Part shown: positions 1-6,972 of the stretch, in pieces
How positions within the stretch are numbered: position 1 is the stretch's first letter
How the letters are laid out: each line of letters starts with the position of its first letter
DNA from: Kiritimatiellia bacterium
GTDB lineage: Bacteria; Verrucomicrobiota; Kiritimatiellia; RFP12; UBA1067
Length of the DNA stretch: 11,923 nt
Direction of reading: 5' to 3'
NCBI GenBank assembly: GCA_017547265.1
Contig: JAFYQC010000297.1
Span: forward strand, 1-11,923
The notes under the pieces: generated by a model
Told to the model about the DNA's origin: nothing
What the model saw: the letters and a program-made list of their open reading frames with translations, nothing else
Database searches by the model: none
Program-made: the position numbers and the translations under genes

Positions 1-1
1 C

Positions 2-313
2 TTTGCGCTTGCGATACTCTTTGCGCCTATCTTCCTCGCGATTCCGGGCTTTGCCACGACTCCAGCGCTTATCATCGTCGGTTACATGATGATTTCGTCC
101 TGTGCTGACATTGAATGGCACGATGCGGGCGAGGCTGTGCCGGCGTTCCTCTCGATTACCGCGATGCCGTTTACCTACTCGATTTCGGACAGCATCATGT
201 TTGGCGTCATCTCCTACACGGTCATCAACGCGCTTGCGGGCAACTTCAGGCGTATTCACTGGATAATGTACGTCCTCACGGCAGTTTTTGTCGCAAAGTT
301 CGTCCTCATGTAA
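2..313 (+). CDS. NCS2-family purine permease (AzgA/PbuG-like), C-terminal fragment
   Basis: This is the last ~103 codons of an integral membrane transporter; the reading frame is open from base 2 and the gene starts before the window. Hydrophobic helices alternate with short loops. The stretch ATTPALIIVGYMM, the acidic DIEWHD loop and AVPAFLSITAMPFTYSISD match the C-terminal part of AzgA/PbuG-like NCS2 transporters, which carry adenine, guanine or hypoxanthine by proton symport. These are family facts; the actual substrate cannot be read from the fragment. The apt and second phosphoribosyltransferase genes that follow on the same strand support a purine role, with imported bases converted at once to nucleotides. 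The ATG at 86 is internal and not a start. The end, TAA at 311-313, leaves a 74-base gap to apt. Confidence 0.85.
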   Translation, partial: FALAILFAPIFLAIPGFATTPALIIVGYMMISSCADIEWHDAGEAVPAFLSITAMPFTYSISDSIMFGVISYTVINALAGNFRRIHWIMYVLTAVFVAKFVLM

Positions 314-315
314 TC

Positions 316-350
316 GATTGCAATCTACACGATCTACACGTTCTACACGG
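316..350. repeat. 10-bp palindrome plus three tandem TCTACACG 9-mers upstream of apt
   Basis: GATTGCAATC at 316-325 is a perfect palindrome. It overlaps three head-to-tail copies of the 9-mer TCTACACGN at 324-332, 333-341 and 342-350, identical except in the ninth base. The block fills much of the gap between the permease and apt. The phased 9-bp spacing could be a regulator-binding site, or a fragment of a dispersed repeat. No clear -10/-35 promoter sits beside it. Function is unknown. Confidence 0.5.
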
Positions 351-387
351 CTAAAAAACACTTCGGCAAAGCGCAAGAAAATTGAAC

Positions 388-915
388 ATGAAAAACCTCG
401 ACAACTACGTAAAGGCGATTCCTGACTTCCCGAAGCCGGGGATCCTGTTCCGCGACGTCACGGGGATTCTCGAGTCGCCTGACGGCTTCCAGCTCTCCTT
501 GGACAAGGCCGTAGGGATTCTCGCGGACGTTGAGTTCGATCTCGTCGCAGCGCCTGAGTCGCGTGGGTTTATTTTCGGCGCGGCACTTGCCGACCGCTTC
601 AGGACTGCGTTCGTGCCGATCCGTAAGCCAGGAAAGCTTCCGCGCGAGACGATTTCCGAGTCCTATGACCTCGAATACGGAACGGCGACGCTGCACATGC
701 ACACCGACGCCGTGAAGCCGGGCCAGCGTGTGGTTATCGTCGACGATCTCCTTGCAACAGGCGGCACTGCGAAGGCGGCCGCTAAGCTCGTCGAGCGACT
801 CGGCGGAACGGTCGTGAAGATGATATTCCCGATTGAGCTTGAGGGCTTCAAGGCACGTGAGGGCATCCTCAAGGGCTACGATGTCGATTCGCTCGTCAAG
901 TATCCTGGGAAATAG
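388..915 (+). CDS. apt: Adenine phosphoribosyltransferase
   Basis: Apt makes AMP and pyrophosphate from adenine and PRPP in the cytoplasm (purine salvage). At 175 aa it has the usual length. Visible signatures are the N-terminal IPDFPKPGILFRDVT (residues 11-25), typical of bacterial Apt, AAPESRGFIFGAALA (54-68), the flexible-loop segment PIRKPGKLP (77-85), and the PRPP-binding motif VVIVDDLLATGGTA (115-128) with the adjacent acidic pair D119/D120. I start at ATG 388, which gives MKNLDNYV as in relatives. A TTG two codons upstream (382) is in frame but less likely. The only ribosome-binding signal is a weak AAGAAA. The stop overlaps the G-rich ribosome-binding region of the next phosphoribosyltransferase, so the two are probably co-transcribed, perhaps with the permease. 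Confidence 0.95.
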   Translation: MKNLDNYVKAIPDFPKPGILFRDVTGILESPDGFQLSLDKAVGILADVEFDLVAAPESRGFIFGAALADRFRTAFVPIRKPGKLPRETISESYDLEYGTATLHMHTDAVKPGQRVVIVDDLLATGGTAKAAAKLVERLGGTVVKMIFPIELEGFKAREGILKGYDVDSLVKYPGK

Positions 916-924
916 GGGGCGGCT

Positions 925-1470
925 ATGGCGATCACCGACAAGCGTTATCTCTCTGGCGACGAATATCTCCGCGATACGTGGCGGCTCGCGGCAAAGGTTA
1001 GGGAGTCTGGGTGGCAGCCCGACATCCTGATCGCCCTCTGGCGCGGCGGCGCGCCTGTTGGCGTTGCGATGCACGAGTATTTCAAGGTCTCCGGCTGGAA
1101 TGTCCGCCACATTCCGGTGAAGTGCGAGAGCTACACGGCCATAGGCGAGAACGCCGGCTCCGTAAAGTTCACCCACGGTGACGTTGTTTTCAGCATGCTC
1201 AGGAAGGGCGACAAGGTGCTTGTCGTGGACGATGTCTTCGACACTGGCAAGACCGCCAAGGCGGTGAAGGAGCAGGTCGGTCCGACCGGCGCGGAGATGC
1301 GCCTTGCCTGCGTCTACTGGAAGCCCGGCAAGAACACGACCGACCTAAAGCCCGACTACTTCTATCGCGATGTCGGGAACGAATGGATTGTCTTTCCGCA
1401 CGAGATAGAAGGGCTCACGAAAGAAGAAATCGCGGTAAAGGATCCTCTCCTCTCTTCGCTCCTCGGCTAA
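925..1470 (+). CDS. COG2236-type purine phosphoribosyltransferase (hypoxanthine/xanthine-guanine type)
   Basis: This 181-aa type I phosphoribosyltransferase is predicted to convert hypoxanthine, guanine or xanthine plus PRPP to the nucleoside monophosphate. IALWRGGAPVG (36-46) is the nucleotide/pyrophosphate loop. LVVDDVFDTGKTA (99-111) is the PRPP-binding loop with the D102/D103 acidic pair. DYFYRDVGNEWIVFPHEIEG (144-163) matches the C-terminal base-binding region of the COG2236 and xanthine-guanine subgroup, where a Trp-Ile-Val-Phe-Pro run is common. The start ATG 925 follows GGGGG (915-919) with 5-base spacing and lies only 9 bases after the apt stop, so the two form a tight pair. Base preference cannot be decided from sequence alone; 6-oxopurine use is inferred from its complementarity to Apt. 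Confidence 0.85.
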   Translation: MAITDKRYLSGDEYLRDTWRLAAKVRESGWQPDILIALWRGGAPVGVAMHEYFKVSGWNVRHIPVKCESYTAIGENAGSVKFTHGDVVFSMLRKGDKVLVVDDVFDTGKTAKAVKEQVGPTGAEMRLACVYWKPGKNTTDLKPDYFYRDVGNEWIVFPHEIEGLTKEEIAVKDPLLSSLLG

Positions 1471-1482
1471 TGCGGCTTTTGC

Positions 1483-1506
1483 GGGGTGTGCCTTTTGGCA
1501 CACCCC
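1483..1506. repeat. Perfect 10-bp stem-loop between the phosphoribosyltransferase and BASS genes
   Basis: GGGGTGTGCC (1483-1492) and GGCACACCCC (1497-1506) are exact reverse complements around a TTTT loop, 12 bases after the phosphoribosyltransferase stop. There is no T-run after the stem on either strand, so it is not a standard intrinsic terminator. It is followed by TCCGC-TTC-GCGGA (1517-1529), a second small stem, and then CTCGCTTCGCTCG. It could stabilise the upstream mRNA 3' end, attenuate read-through, or be a REP-like dispersed element. Confidence 0.6.
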
Positions 1507-1548
1507 TGCTAGGGCATCCGCTTCGCGGACTCGCTTCGCTCGGGGGAT

Positions 1549-2592
1549 ATGCTCGCGCGTCCGCAGAAAATGGGGAATGTGACGGAAAATAGCGAAATAG
1601 GCGAGAAAAAGAGCGGCACCAAAGGGGTGATTGTTCGGCTGCTCCGTGAGCACCTGTTCGGTATTTCAATTCTTGCGTGTGCCGCGATTGCGTTCGCGTT
1701 TCCCTCGGCGTTCACGGAGTGGGGCGGCGTAAAGCTGACCTCTCTTGTTGTTCCTGCGATTCAGGTCATCATGTTTGGAATGGGCACGACGCTTTCACTT
1801 GCCGATTTCTTGCGTGTTGCTAAGCGTCCGTGGGCTGTCACGACTGGCGTGGTGCTGCAGTTCCTCGTAATGCCGCTTGTCGGGTTCCTGATTGCGAAGT
1901 CTTTTGGCTTTTCGGGAGAGCTTGCCGCAGGGTGTGTCCTCGTCGGGTCGGTCGCAGGCGGCACTGCGTCGAACGTGATAGCGTTTCTCGCAAAGGCCGA
2001 CGTCGCGCTGTCCGTGACTATGACATGCTGCTCGACGCTCCTTTCGCCGGTTTTGACTCCGTTTGCCATGAAGGTTCTCGCGGGCTGTTTCGTGGAAATC
2101 GACGCGGCGAAAATGATGGTCGAGATATTGAAGGTCGTTATAGTTCCGATTGCGGCGGGCGGGTTCGTGCATTGGCTTTTCAGGGGGCTTTTCAAAAAGC
2201 ACAAGACCGTCTGCGACCGCATTCTCTCCGTCCTCTCGATGACGGTCATCTGCTTCACAATGCTTGCGCTTACCGCACCGAGCCGCGCCACGTTCGCCTC
2301 GGCAGGAGTCCTTATCATCGTCGCCGCAATCATCCACAATACGATCGGCTACGCAAGCGGCTACTGGCTCACGCGGCTTATCGGTCGCTTTGCGCATCTT
2401 GGCGAGGCCGAGGCGCGGACGGTCGCCATCGAGGTCGGAATGCAGAACGGCGGTATGGCGGGGGCTCTCGCGGTTGGAGTCCTTGGAAGCGCAGTCGCGG
2501 CGCTCCCCGCCAATGTGTTTTCCATCTGGATGGACTTCTCCGGCTCCATCCTCGCAAACTTCTGGAGCCGACATCAACCGAGCGGCGAATGA
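1549..2592 (+). CDS. BASS-family (bile acid:sodium symporter-like) transporter
   Basis: This is a 347-aa multi-span membrane protein. After a polar N-terminus of ~28 residues come about ten hydrophobic segments, the size and pattern of bacterial BASS carriers (ASBT fold). Diagnostic motifs are VLVGSVAGGTASNVIAFLA (central, the first crossover/sodium-site region) and VAIEVGMQNGGMAGALA (near residue 290, the second crossover helix with the conserved E-x-G-x-Q-N). Family members move bile acids, pantoate, 2-keto acids or other organic anions with sodium. The substrate here is unknown, and bile acid use should not be assumed. The start is uncertain: ATG 1549 gives the longest form, but its GGGGG is only 2 bases away, and ATG 1570 (MGNVTENS, 340 aa) lacks a clear ribosome-binding site. 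The last bases lie just before the polA promoter. Confidence 0.85.
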   Translation: MLARPQKMGNVTENSEIGEKKSGTKGVIVRLLREHLFGISILACAAIAFAFPSAFTEWGGVKLTSLVVPAIQVIMFGMGTTLSLADFLRVAKRPWAVTTGVVLQFLVMPLVGFLIAKSFGFSGELAAGCVLVGSVAGGTASNVIAFLAKADVALSVTMTCCSTLLSPVLTPFAMKVLAGCFVEIDAAKMMVEILKVVIVPIAAGGFVHWLFRGLFKKHKTVCDRILSVLSMTVICFTMLALTAPSRATFASAGVLIIVAAIIHNTIGYASGYWLTRLIGRFAHLGEAEARTVAIEVGMQNGGMAGALAVGVLGSAVAALPANVFSIWMDFSGSILANFWSRHQPSGE

Positions 2593-2602
2593 TGTTTGGC
2601 TG

Positions 2603-2633
2603 TTGTTTTTGGGATGAGAAATTATGCTATACT
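2603..2633 (+). promoter_or_regulatory. Extended -10 promoter for polA
   Basis: TGCTATACT (2625-2633) is an extended -10 (TG, one base, then TATACT at 2628-2633). A weak -35, TTGTTT, is at 2603-2608 with a 19-bp spacer. By the usual geometry transcription would begin near 2640, giving a leader of about 3 bases before ATG 2643. No Shine-Dalgarno is present. Confidence 0.6.
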
Positions 2634-2642
2634 ATCTTGCAA

Positions 2643-5462
2643 ATGGGTAAGCTCTTTATAATCGACTTGATGCCTTTTCTCTACAAAGGCCATTTCGTGT
2701 TTCTTAGAAATCCGCGGATGACGTCGACAGGGATAAACACATCCGCGCTGTTAGGGCTCGCGTCGGGGCTTCAGTCGATCCTTAAGCGTGAACAGCCGAC
2801 CCATGCCGTCCTCGCGATGGACCCAGGCGGGCCGACTTTCCGCCATGAGGCATATCCGCAGTACAAGGCGCAGCGCGAGAAGATGCCCGAGGACCTCGCG
2901 GCGTCTATTCCCTACGCATTTGAACTCGCCGAGGCGCTCAGGATTCCCGTCGTGCGCGTCGAGGGCTTCGAGGCGGACGATGTCATGGGTACGCTCGCCG
3001 TGAAGGGCGTTGCTGCCGGTTTCGACGTTTACATGGCGACGCCAGACAAGGACGCAGCACAGCTCGTGCAGCCAGGCATACGGCTCTACCGTCCCGCGCA
3101 CGCCGGCGACTCTGCGGAAATCTACGACGAGCAAAAAGTCTGCGAGCATTGGCATCTCCGCGATCCCAAGCAGATGATCGATTACCTCGCGCTCGCCGGC
3201 GACTCTTCCGACAACATCCCCGGCATCCGCGGCGTCGGCGAGAAGACGGCGACTGATCTTCTCTCTAAGTTCGGCGACGTCGAGGGAATCATCGCCAACG
3301 TCGACAAGATAAAAGGCAAACTCGCTGAGAAAGTGTTCGCTGGGCGCGACGACGCGACGATGTCGAAGTTCCTAACGACGATTCGCACGGACGTTCCGAT
3401 AGAGCCCAACTGGGACGCCTACAAGCTTGATGGCATTGACCGCGGCAAACTTGCCGCGGTGTGCGAGAAGTTCGAGCTTCGCCGTCTTGCGAAGGAGCTA
3501 CTTGGGGAAGATGATTTGGTAGGGTCCGCTCTCCGAGCGGACCGCGGACGCATCGGAGATGCGCCCCTACCAATGAGCACCGGACGCCTCGGAGAGGCGC
3601 CCCTACCAATGAGCGCCGGGAGTCTCGGAGAACCGCCCCCAACGCATTCTACGATTGCAACGGCGCCGCACGACTACCGTCTCGTGACGGATGAGGCCGC
3701 CGCGCAGGCGCTCCTTGCGGAGCTTATGGCCGCGCCGCGCGTTGCTTTCGATATTGAGACTGCCGCGAGAGAACCTGGCTTAAGCGCGACTGACGCGAAG
3801 ACATGCCGATTGCTGGGACTTTCGTTCTCTACCGCCCCAGGAAAGGCGTGGTACGTGATCGCCGATCTCGTCGACGTATTTCGCCCGCTCTTCGCGGACA
3901 AGTCAAAGATTCTCGTTGCGCACAACGGCAAATACGACCGCACAGTCCTTCACCGTTACGGAATCGGCTTTGCGCCGACGCCGCGTGACACGATGCTTGA
4001 GCACTACTGCCTCGATGCTGCGGCGCGCCACGGGCTCAAGGAGCTTTCTGAGCAGTTGCTCGGCTACCGCATGATCCGTTTTGAGGATGTCGCTGGAGAG
4101 CCCGAACGCGGCAAGCCAGAGCCGACGCTCGCTGGGAAGGACTTGAATCTAGTCTGTGACTATGCGGCAGAAGACGCCGACTTTACGCTGCGGCTTGATG
4201 ACATCCTGCGTCCGCAGGTGCCTGTCGCGCCATCGCCACTTCCGAATGTGCTTTCAGACGTTGAGGAGCCGCTTGTGAAGATCCTCATCGACATGGAGCG
4301 CGAGGGCGTGAAGATCGATGTTGAAGCGCTCAAGCTATACGGCCGCGAACTAGACCGCGAGATACTTTCTTTAACACAGCAGATTCTCTCCTACGCCGAC
4401 CCCGGTTTCAACCCCGACAGCCCCAAGCAGCTTGGTGCGCTTCTCTTCGGGAAGCTTGGCCTCGCCGGCGGCAAAAAGACGGCGAGCGGACAGTTCTCGA
4501 CCGACGAAAAGACGCTCTCGAAGCTCGTTGGCGAGCATCCGATAATCCCGCTAATCCTCGAATACCGCGCGTGCACGAAACTCAAGTCGACATACGTCGA
4601 CAAGCTGCCGACGCTCATCGACGAGAACGGACGCGTCCATACGACATACGCGCAGGCGTTTACCGAGACGGGGCGTCTAAGTTCGTCCGACCCGAATCTC
4701 CAGAACATCCCGATCCGCACAGAGCGCGGCAAGCTCATCAGAAAGGCGTTCGTCGCGCGCGACGAAAAACACGTGCTCATCTCGGCCGACTACTCGCAGA
4801 TCGAGCTGCGGCTTATGGCCGCGATGTCTGGCGACGATGCGATGCTTGCGGCCTTCAGGAACGGCGAGGACATTCACCGCGATACGGCGAGCCGTGTCTA
4901 CGACGTGATGCCGGCGTTCGTCACGCCAGAGCAGCGCTCGAAGTGCAAGATGGTGAACTTCGGCATTATCTACGGCATTTCCGCGTTCGGGCTCTCGCAG
5001 CGCCTTAAAGTGCCTCGCAAGGAGGCGGCGGACTTAATCGAGACCTACTTCAAGCTCTATCCGAAGGTGAAGGTCTACATGGAGTCCGCGATCGCCAAGG
5101 CGCGCGAGAAGGGGTATGCGGAGACGATTCTCGGCCGCCGCAGAACCCTGCGCGACATCAATTCGCGGAACGCGACGGCGCGTCAGGCCGCGGAGCGTGA
5201 TGCGATAAACACACCTATTCAGGGGTCGGCCGCAGATCTCATCAAGGTCGCCATGGTAAAGGTCGACAGGGCGCTCAAGGCGGAGAACCTTCGCACGAAG
5301 ATGGTCCTGCAAATACACGACGAACTTGTCTTCGACGTGCCCTTGGGCGAGGTGGAGAAGGTCAAGGAAATAGTGACGCGAGTGATGACGACGGCGCTCG
5401 ACTTCGGGGTTCCCCTAGATGTTGGCATAGGCGTTGGCAGCAACTGGCTTGATGCACACTAA
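2643..5462 (+). CDS. polA: DNA polymerase I with 5'-nuclease, proofreading and polymerase domains
   Basis: This 939-aa enzyme fills gaps, removes RNA primers and serves in repair. The 5' nuclease (about 1-290) has FRHEAYPQYKAQREKMP (66-82), GFEADDVMG (108-116), TPDKDAAQLV (133-142) and the helix-hairpin-helix DNA-binding region (about 183-208). The 3'-5' exonuclease (about 345-525) keeps all its metal ligands: FDIET (D370, E372), VAHNGKYD (D432) and YAAED (Y507, D511), so proofreading is probably active. Polymerase motif A is SADYSQIELR (D716, E721), motif B RSKCKMVNFGIIYG (R765, K769, F773, Y777), and motif C QIHDE (D893). The start ATG 2643 gives MGKLFIIDLM; the frame stays open far upstream but that part overlaps the BASS gene and has no homology. 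There is no ribosome-binding site, and a strong extended -10 ends 9 bases before the ATG. Residues 292-334 derive from an inserted palindromic repeat in the interdomain linker. Confidence 0.97.
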   Translation: MGKLFIIDLMPFLYKGHFVFLRNPRMTSTGINTSALLGLASGLQSILKREQPTHAVLAMDPGGPTFRHEAYPQYKAQREKMPEDLAASIPYAFELAEALRIPVVRVEGFEADDVMGTLAVKGVAAGFDVYMATPDKDAAQLVQPGIRLYRPAHAGDSAEIYDEQKVCEHWHLRDPKQMIDYLALAGDSSDNIPGIRGVGEKTATDLLSKFGDVEGIIANVDKIKGKLAEKVFAGRDDATMSKFLTTIRTDVPIEPNWDAYKLDGIDRGKLAAVCEKFELRRLAKELLGEDDLVGSALRADRGRIGDAPLPMSTGRLGEAPLPMSAGSLGEPPPTHSTIATAPHDYRLVTDEAAAQALLAELMAAPRVAFDIETAAREPGLSATDAKTCRLLGLSFSTAPGKAWYVIADLVDVFRPLFADKSKILVAHNGKYDRTVLHRYGIGFAPTPRDTMLEHYCLDAAARHGLKELSEQLLGYRMIRFEDVAGEPERGKPEPTLAGKDLNLVCDYAAEDADFTLRLDDILRPQVPVAPSPLPNVLSDVEEPLVKILIDMEREGVKIDVEALKLYGRELDREILSLTQQILSYADPGFNPDSPKQLGALLFGKLGLAGGKKTASGQFSTDEKTLSKLVGEHPIIPLILEYRACTKLKSTYVDKLPTLIDENGRVHTTYAQAFTETGRLSSSDPNLQNIPIRTERGKLIRKAFVARDEKHVLISADYSQIELRLMAAMSGDDAMLAAFRNGEDIHRDTASRVYDVMPAFVTPEQRSKCKMVNFGIIYGISAFGLSQRLKVPRKEAADLIETYFKLYPKVKVYMESAIAKAREKGYAETILGRRRTLRDINSRNATARQAAERDAINTPIQGSAADLIKVAMVKVDRALKAENLRTKMVLQIHDELVFDVPLGEVEKVKEIVTRVMTTALDFGVPLDVGIGVGSNWLDAH
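3516..3640. repeat. In-frame palindromic 36-bp repeat element inside polA
   Basis: The ends of the first copy are inverted: TTGGTAGGG (3516-3524) and CCCTACCAA (3565-3573). Inside is a perfect 8-bp stem, GGTCCGCT (3523-3530) with AGCGGACC (3536-3543). After it comes a 36-bp unit carrying CGCATC-GGA-GATGCG (3549-3563), repeated as CGCCTC-GGA-GAGGCG (3585-3599) and then as a decayed third copy (about 3618-3640). The changes between units 1 and 2 are compensatory, so the stem is kept. The period equals 12 codons and the frame never closes, encoding the peptide repeat APLPMS twice. It lies exactly between the 5'-nuclease and exonuclease domains. It resembles coding palindromic elements such as the Rickettsia palindromic elements in behaviour, though no sequence kinship is claimed. 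Confidence 0.85.
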
Positions 5463-5471
5463 CGGAAAAAA

Positions 5472-5490
5472 TGGTACAATTTCCCTGGAG
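5472..5490 (+). promoter_or_regulatory. Extended -10 promoter and Shine-Dalgarno for rhaB
   Basis: TG-G-TACAAT (5472-5480), preceded by an A-run, is an extended -10 that begins 10 bases after the polA stop. The predicted transcript start near 5487 leaves a 12-base leader containing GGAG (5487-5490), 8 bases before ATG 5499. The core AAAAAATGGTAYAATTT is shared almost exactly with the promoter at 9785-9801. No good -35 is seen. Confidence 0.6.
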
Positions 5491-5498
5491 ACACAGAA

Positions 5499-6917
5499 AT
5501 GAAGAACTACCTGGCAATAGATATCGGAGCGAGTTCGGGGCGTCATATCATCGGGCGCGTCGTTGACGGGAAGATTACGCTTGAGGAAGTCTACCGCTTC
5601 GTGAACTCGCAGGTTCGCAAAAACGGCCACGACTGCTGGGATATCGAGAAGCTTGTTGCGTCCGTGAAAGCCGGCATAGACGAGGCGATGAAGAAGGGAC
5701 CCGTCGAGTCGATCGGCATCGACACATGGGGCGTTGATTTCGTGCTCCTCGACGAGAAGGGCGAACTTTGCAGCGATTCTGTCGCCTACCGCGATGCGCG
5801 CACGACCGGCGCGGACACGGAAATCGAGTCTCAGGTGATGTCTTTCGAGGAGCTTTATTCGCGCTGCGGCATCCAGAAGGCTCCGTTTAACACGATTTAC
5901 CAGCTTTGGGCCTTGAAGAAGGAACATCCCGAGCAGCTTGAGAAGGCGGCGAGTTTCCTCACCGTTCCGGAATACCTCAACTATCGCCTGACTGGTAACA
6001 TCGTCCACGAATACACCGACTCGTCGACGACTTCGCTCCTCGACGCGGCGAAGAAGGACTGGGACTTTGACCTCATCGAAAAGCTGGGACTTCCGAAGCG
6101 CATCTTTGGAAAGCTCGAGATGCCAGGCGCGACTGTTGGCGAGTACAAGGGCGTCAAGGTTGTTCTCCCCGCGATGCACGACACGGGCTCGGCGTATCTC
6201 GCCGTTCCCGCGCGAGATGACAGGGCCGTCTATCTTTCCTCTGGCACATGGTCGCTTCTTGGCGTCGAGAACGAGAAGCCGATCACCACTAAGGCGTCGT
6301 GTGCCGCGAACTTCACGAACGAGGGCGGCGCATGGGGTCGCTACCGCTACCTCAAGAACATAATGGGGCTCTGGATGATCCAGTCGATCCGCCGCGAGCT
6401 CAACGGCGTCGAGTATGTCGAGGGCAAGAGCGGCGATGCGACTAAGGAGGCGCTTGCGACGCTTACGGACTACGAGAAGGGGCGCGAGTATTCATTTGCT
6501 GACCTTTCAATGATCGCACGCGGGCAGAACTACAACACGATTGTCGACGTAAATGATTCGCGCTTCCTAAACCCGGCGTCGATGATTGGTGAAGTCGCTA
6601 AGGCCGCGTCCGAGACTGGCAAGCCGCCGACGACCGTCGGCGAGCTCATGCAGTGCGTCTACCTCTCGCTCGCGGAATGCTACGCGAACGCGATACGCAA
6701 TCTTTCCGAGATCACGGGCAAGGTCTACACCTCGATCAACATCGTCGGCGGCGGTTCTCAGGACAAGTACCTGAACGCGCTTACCGCCGAGGCGACGGGG
6801 CTTGAGGTGTTTACGGGTCCAATCGAGGGAACAGCCATCGGTAACCTTATAGTCCAGATGATCGCCGGCGGGGAATTCGCAGACCTCGCCGCGGCGCGCG
6901 CCGCCGTCGTGCGATAG
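5499..6917 (+). CDS. rhaB: L-rhamnulokinase (FGGY carbohydrate kinase)
   Basis: The protein is predicted to phosphorylate L-rhamnulose to L-rhamnulose 1-phosphate with ATP in the cytoplasm, the second step of L-rhamnose catabolism. It is 472 aa, close to the usual RhaB length. AIDIGASSGR (6-15) is the N-terminal phosphate-binding loop in the RhaB-typical form. GIDTWGVDF (73-81) is the sugar-binding segment. HDTGSAYLA (227-235) holds the likely catalytic base D228. YLSSGTWSLLG (245-255), INIVGGGSQDKYLN (413-426) and GPIEGTAIGNL (440-450) form the ATP-binding half. The Shine-Dalgarno GGAG is well placed and fixes the start. It has its own promoter-like sequence, so it may be transcribed apart from polA. 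No rhamnose isomerase or aldolase lies beside it. A related kinase specificity, such as L-fuculose, is less likely given the RhaB-like motifs. Confidence 0.9.
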   Translation: MKNYLAIDIGASSGRHIIGRVVDGKITLEEVYRFVNSQVRKNGHDCWDIEKLVASVKAGIDEAMKKGPVESIGIDTWGVDFVLLDEKGELCSDSVAYRDARTTGADTEIESQVMSFEELYSRCGIQKAPFNTIYQLWALKKEHPEQLEKAASFLTVPEYLNYRLTGNIVHEYTDSSTTSLLDAAKKDWDFDLIEKLGLPKRIFGKLEMPGATVGEYKGVKVVLPAMHDTGSAYLAVPARDDRAVYLSSGTWSLLGVENEKPITTKASCAANFTNEGGAWGRYRYLKNIMGLWMIQSIRRELNGVEYVEGKSGDATKEALATLTDYEKGREYSFADLSMIARGQNYNTIVDVNDSRFLNPASMIGEVAKAASETGKPPTTVGELMQCVYLSLAECYANAIRNLSEITGKVYTSINIVGGGSQDKYLNALTAEATGLEVFTGPIEGTAIGNLIVQMIAGGEFADLAAARAAVVR

Positions 6918-6938
6918 TCTTTAACAGTACAAAAAAAG

Positions 6939-6972
6939 AAAGGAGTCATTCCTCGCGGAATGTAGTCGCCAT
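6939..6972 (+). promoter_or_regulatory. Shine-Dalgarno separated from the start codon by a hairpin
   Basis: AAAGGAG (6939-6945) is a strong ribosome-binding site but lies 27 bases before ATG 6973. Between them CATTCC (6947-6952) and GGAATG (6957-6962) form a perfect 6-bp stem with a TCGC loop. If folded, the hairpin would reduce the effective spacing to about 11 bases. No in-frame ATG, GTG or TTG lies between the Shine-Dalgarno and 6973, and an in-frame stop is at 6922. Confidence 0.55.

Noticed and set aside
343..1176. Long minus-strand frame opposite apt and the second phosphoribosyltransferase
   Set aside because: It is the antisense shadow of two clearly conserved genes; its product is Arg/Leu/Val-rich with no motif.
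1483..1506. Riboswitch or intrinsic terminator at the purine gene end
   Set aside because: A lone hairpin without a T-run; none of the conserved purine-riboswitch junction sequence is seen, and it lies after, not before, the salvage genes.
1830..2642. The polA frame stays open for 271 codons upstream of ATG 2643
   Set aside because: It lies entirely over the BASS transporter in another frame, has an Arg-rich nonsense composition, and the canonical PolA N-terminus begins at 2643 right after a promoter.
3516..3640. CRISPR array as an explanation of the polA repeats
   Set aside because: The units are contiguous and hairpin-forming, with no unique spacers, lie inside a coding frame, and have no cas genes nearby.
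3289..3642. Minus-strand frame through the polA repeat that encodes repeated LVGA peptides
   Set aside because: The peptide repeats are simply the reverse reading of the palindromic DNA; the plus strand encodes PolA.
5415..6179. 254-codon minus-strand frame opposite rhaB
   Set aside because: Antisense shadow of a highly conserved kinase; no recognisable motif or start signal.
6921..6933. TAACAGTACAAA as a promoter for the GH109-like gene
   Set aside because: The TACAAA hexamer is weak, there is no extended TG and no -35; co-transcription with rhaB cannot be excluded.
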